NCBI GenBank assembly: GCA_016285245.1
Contig: JAEEQH010000012.1
Location: 1-64,000 of the forward strand
DNA: 64,000 nucleotides
DNA from: Prevotella sp.
Lineage (GTDB): Bacteria; Bacteroidota; Bacteroidia; Bacteroidales; Bacteroidaceae
Direction of reading: 5' to 3'
Shown here: piece by piece, positions 61,447 through 64,000 of the stretch
Layout of the letters: each line of letters begins with the position of its first letter
How positions within the stretch are numbered: position 1 is the first letter of the stretch
The notes under the pieces: generated by a model
What the model was told of the DNA's origin: nothing
Databases searched by the model: none
What the model saw: only the letters and a program-made list of their open reading frames with translations
Position numbers and translations under genes: made by a program

Positions 61447-62353
61447 CTTAACGTTTGTTGAACTGAACTGCGAGAATCTCTTCGACACACAACACGACAG
61501 CCTCAAGCAGGACAATGAGTACCTGCCTGAGGCTGTCCGTCGTTGGACGAAGAAACGCTACTGGCGCAAGCTGAACAACATTGGGCAAGAACTGCTCTCC
61601 GTCTGTGACGACGGTGTGCCTGACATCGTTGCCTTGTGTGAGGTCGAGAACGATTCAGTCATGCGCGATCTCATAAAGAGATCCTTGTTGCGAGGTGCGG
61701 GGTATCAATATGTGATGACGCAGTCGCCCGATCTTCGCGGTATCGACGTTGCGTTGCTCTACCAGCCGCTGACCTTTGCCCTCGATACGGCTTTCGCCCT
61801 TCGTGTGACGCCTGTCGGCGATATGCGTCCTACGCGTGACATCCTCTATGCACGGGGACGTGTCATCAGCGGCGACACCCTCCATGTCTATGTCGTCCAT
61901 GCTCCCAGCCGCTATGGTGGCGAGCGTTACAGCCGTCCGTTCCGTCAGGCGGTCGCTACGCGCCTCTGCCAGTCGCTCGACTCGCTAAGACAACTGTCGC
62001 CGGATGCTCATGTGATCGTTGCTGGCGACTTCAACGACGCGGCCGACAGTCCGGCCTTGCGCCAATTGACGGAAAACGGCCTGCTACATCTCACTAGTCA
62101 TGCCCGTGGTGAGAACGGCGTCCGCGGCACCTACCGCTATCAAGGAGAGTGGGGGAGCCTGGATCATGTCCTTGGCTCCCCCACCATCAGCAGTATGGTT
62201 GATACTGTGTTTATTCATTCACCTCGTTTCCTACTCGAAGAGGAAGCACTCTACGGTGGACTGCGCCCCCGGAGAACATACAACGGAATACGCTATCAGC
62301 CTGGCTATAGCGACCACTTGCCACTGGTCGTCAGGCTACGTCTCCAGCCATAG
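61343..62353 (+). CDS. Exported endonuclease/exonuclease/phosphatase family protein
   Basis: TFVELNCENLFDTQHDSLKQDNEYLPEAVRRWTKKRYWRKLNNIGQELL; ALCEVENDSVMRDL; HVIVAGDFNDAADSPAL; YSDHLPLVVRL. Confidence 0.88.
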   Translation: MVNDKLLPPCGIHVMVIVLSFVIFHLSFNPVGAQTLTFVELNCENLFDTQHDSLKQDNEYLPEAVRRWTKKRYWRKLNNIGQELLSVCDDGVPDIVALCEVENDSVMRDLIKRSLLRGAGYQYVMTQSPDLRGIDVALLYQPLTFALDTAFALRVTPVGDMRPTRDILYARGRVISGDTLHVYVVHAPSRYGGERYSRPFRQAVATRLCQSLDSLRQLSPDAHVIVAGDFNDAADSPALRQLTENGLLHLTSHARGENGVRGTYRYQGEWGSLDHVLGSPTISSMVDTVFIHSPRFLLEEEALYGGLRPRRTYNGIRYQPGYSDHLPLVVRLRLQP

Positions 62354-62371
62354 TTGTGGCTTCTCAGAAAC

Positions 62372-64000
62372 TTAGAAGATATTCGGCTCGTCCCACACCT
62401 TCGTCGTCTGGCAGGCGATGCCTACAGTCAGCTTTCCTGCCTTCAGCACGAAGTCGCCCTCTTCCAGCGTCCAGCGTCCGTCGGCACCGACGAAAGCCAA
62501 CTGCGTTGCCGGCAGACGGAAGGTGACGGTCTTTTGCTCGCCGGGCTGCAGCGACACCTTGGTGAAGGCACGGAGACGGCGGTTGTCGGGAACGATTGAT
62601 GCTACGAGGTCGCTGGAATAGAGTAGCACGGGCTCCTTTCCTGCACGGTCGCCGGTATTCTTCACGTCGACGCTGACGGTAAGGGTGTCGGCGGCGGTGA
62701 ACTGCTGCTTGTCCACCCGTAGGTTACTATATTCGTAGGTGGTGTAGCTCATGCCGTAGCCGAAAGGCCACTGGAGGCTTACCTTGGCGTCGTAGTCATA
62801 GGCACCGGCCATCGTCCCCACCTCCTCGCTCACCTTATAGTCATAGGTGGCCAGCGAGTTGATCTCCTTCGGATAGGTATATGGCATCTTGGCCGAGAAG
62901 TTGGCATTGCCGCTGAGAAGGTTTGCCAGCGCGTCGCCGCCGTAGTTGCCTGGCAGCAGGATGTCGACGACGGCCTTTGCCAGCGGTTCGATGTCGGCGA
63001 CGAGTCGCGGACGTCCCTCATTCAGCACGAGGACAATGGGCTTGCCCGTCTTGGCGAGGGCCTTCACCAGTGTCCGCTGGTTCTGCGACAGCCAGAGGTC
63101 TGTCAGGTTGCCAAGCGTCTCGCAGTAGCTGTTCTCGCCGATGCAGGCCACGATGACGTCGCAGTCGGCAGCAGCCTTTGCCAGTCGGCTGCCCTCCACT
63201 AGTTGTGCATCGTGCATGTCGCATTGTGTCTTGTCTACAATCTCGTCGTAGTACCGGCCGTTCTCGTTGTAGGTGACGCCCTGTTCCAGAACTACGTTGT
63301 CCTTGCCGAACTTCTCGCAGAAGGCTTCGTAGATGGTGTTGTACTGTGTGGCCAGGTGCTCGGCCTTAGAACCTTGCCAGGTGTAGCTCCAGCCGCCGTT
63401 CAGGCAGCGCATCTGGTTGGCGTTGGGGCCGGTCAAGAGAATTTTACGATTGACAGTTTTTCCATTCTCTGTTTTCCCCTTCGCAAGCGGCAGGATATTG
63501 TCCTTGTTCTTCAGCAGCACGATGCTCTCCTCGGCACTACGCAGGGCCATCTCGGCGTGCTCCTTGCTGCCGAATTTCGCATAATCCTTGCCGCCGGTGT
63601 TGGGCCTCTCGAACAGTCCCAAACGGTACTTCAGTCGGAGTATGCGGCGCACGGCGTCGTCTATGCGCTCGCGGCTCACCTTGCCTTCTTCGACGAGCTC
63701 CTTCAACAGCTTACAGAAGTCCACGCTGTAGGGGTCCATCGACATATCGATACCGGCGTTGATGGCGATGCGTATGGCGTCCTTTTTGTCCTTGGCCACG
63801 CGCTCGCGTTGGAAAAGGTTGTTGATGTCGGCCCAGTCGGTAATAATCATACCGTCCCATTGCAGGTCTTCCTTGAGCCACTTCGTCAGGTACTCGTAGC
63901 TGGCATGGACGGGTACGCCGTTGATGCTGGCGGAGTTGACCATAATGGTCAGGGCGCCGGCCTTGATGGCGGCACGGAAGGGCTCGAAGTACTTCTCGCG
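62372..64000 (-). CDS. Glycoside hydrolase family 3 (beta-glucosidase-like), 5' end beyond window
   Basis: [62 protein letters not shown]; fibronectin-III-like C-terminal domain. Frame open to window end. Confidence 0.93.
   Translation of the reverse strand, partial: REKYFEPFRAAIKAGALTIMVNSASINGVPVHASYEYLTKWLKEDLQWDGMIITDWADINNLFQRERVAKDKKDAIRIAINAGIDMSMDPYSVDFCKLLKELVEEGKVSRERIDDAVRRILRLKYRLGLFERPNTGGKDYAKFGSKEHAEMALRSAEESIVLLKNKDNILPLAKGKTENGKTVNRKILLTGPNANQMRCLNGGWSYTWQGSKAEHLATQYNTIYEAFCEKFGKDNVVLEQGVTYNENGRYYDEIVDKTQCDMHDAQLVEGSRLAKAAADCDVIVACIGENSYCETLGNLTDLWLSQNQRTLVKALAKTGKPIVLVLNEGRPRLVADIEPLAKAVVDILLPGNYGGDALANLLSGNANFSAKMPYTYPKEINSLATYDYKVSEEVGTMAGAYDYDAKVSLQWPFGYGMSYTTYEYSNLRVDKQQFTAADTLTVSVDVKNTGDRAGKEPVLLYSSDLVASIVPDNRRLRAFTKVSLQPGEQKTVTFRLPATQLAFVGADGRWTLEEGDFVLKAGKLTVGIACQTTKVWDEPNIF

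Overview
The window looks like a chromosomal segment from a Prevotella-like Bacteroidales. Supporting signs are Bacteroidetes -7 promoter motifs (TAnnTTTG) upstream of many genes, an HTCS-type regulator, a T9SS-type C-terminal domain, a PorT-like barrel and LptF/G. I could support about 43 CDSs, mostly housekeeping: radA, gyrA, pheT, yebC, proS, galE, rfbA, kdsA, kdsD/kpsF, rny, zapA, uvrD/pcrA, DEAD helicase, lptF/G, tgt, lon, serS, aspS, uvrA, mtgA. There are also cell-envelope and carbohydrate genes: TPR proteins, OmpA, BY-kinase, GH3, GH88/105 and a POT transporter. I saw no tRNA, rRNA, CRISPR array, integrase or transposase. The most unusual content is a dispersed set of short-period (7 or 8 bp) AT-rich repeats that sit in gene junctions and run into coding sequence. 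They supply stop codons, a start codon (mtgA), in-frame linkers (RadA, UvrA) and, at five genes, most of a Sec signal peptide. At those five genes the repeat forms an inverted-repeat cassette: the 5' arm (TGATAAA-like) carries stops and ATGs, the 3' arm (TTTATCA-like) encodes the hydrophobic core in any reading frame, and a GC-rich tip encodes an SPVGAQ-like cleavage site. Other notable items: two 21-bp palindromic tandem arrays, an HTCS protein that appears to have lost its phosphotransfer residues, a sigma factor without the WW dyad, three GC-rich repeat copies in frame in uvrA, a 36-bp duplicated promoter block upstream of lon, and a truncated GH3 pseudogene. All calls are by eye; no database search was run.
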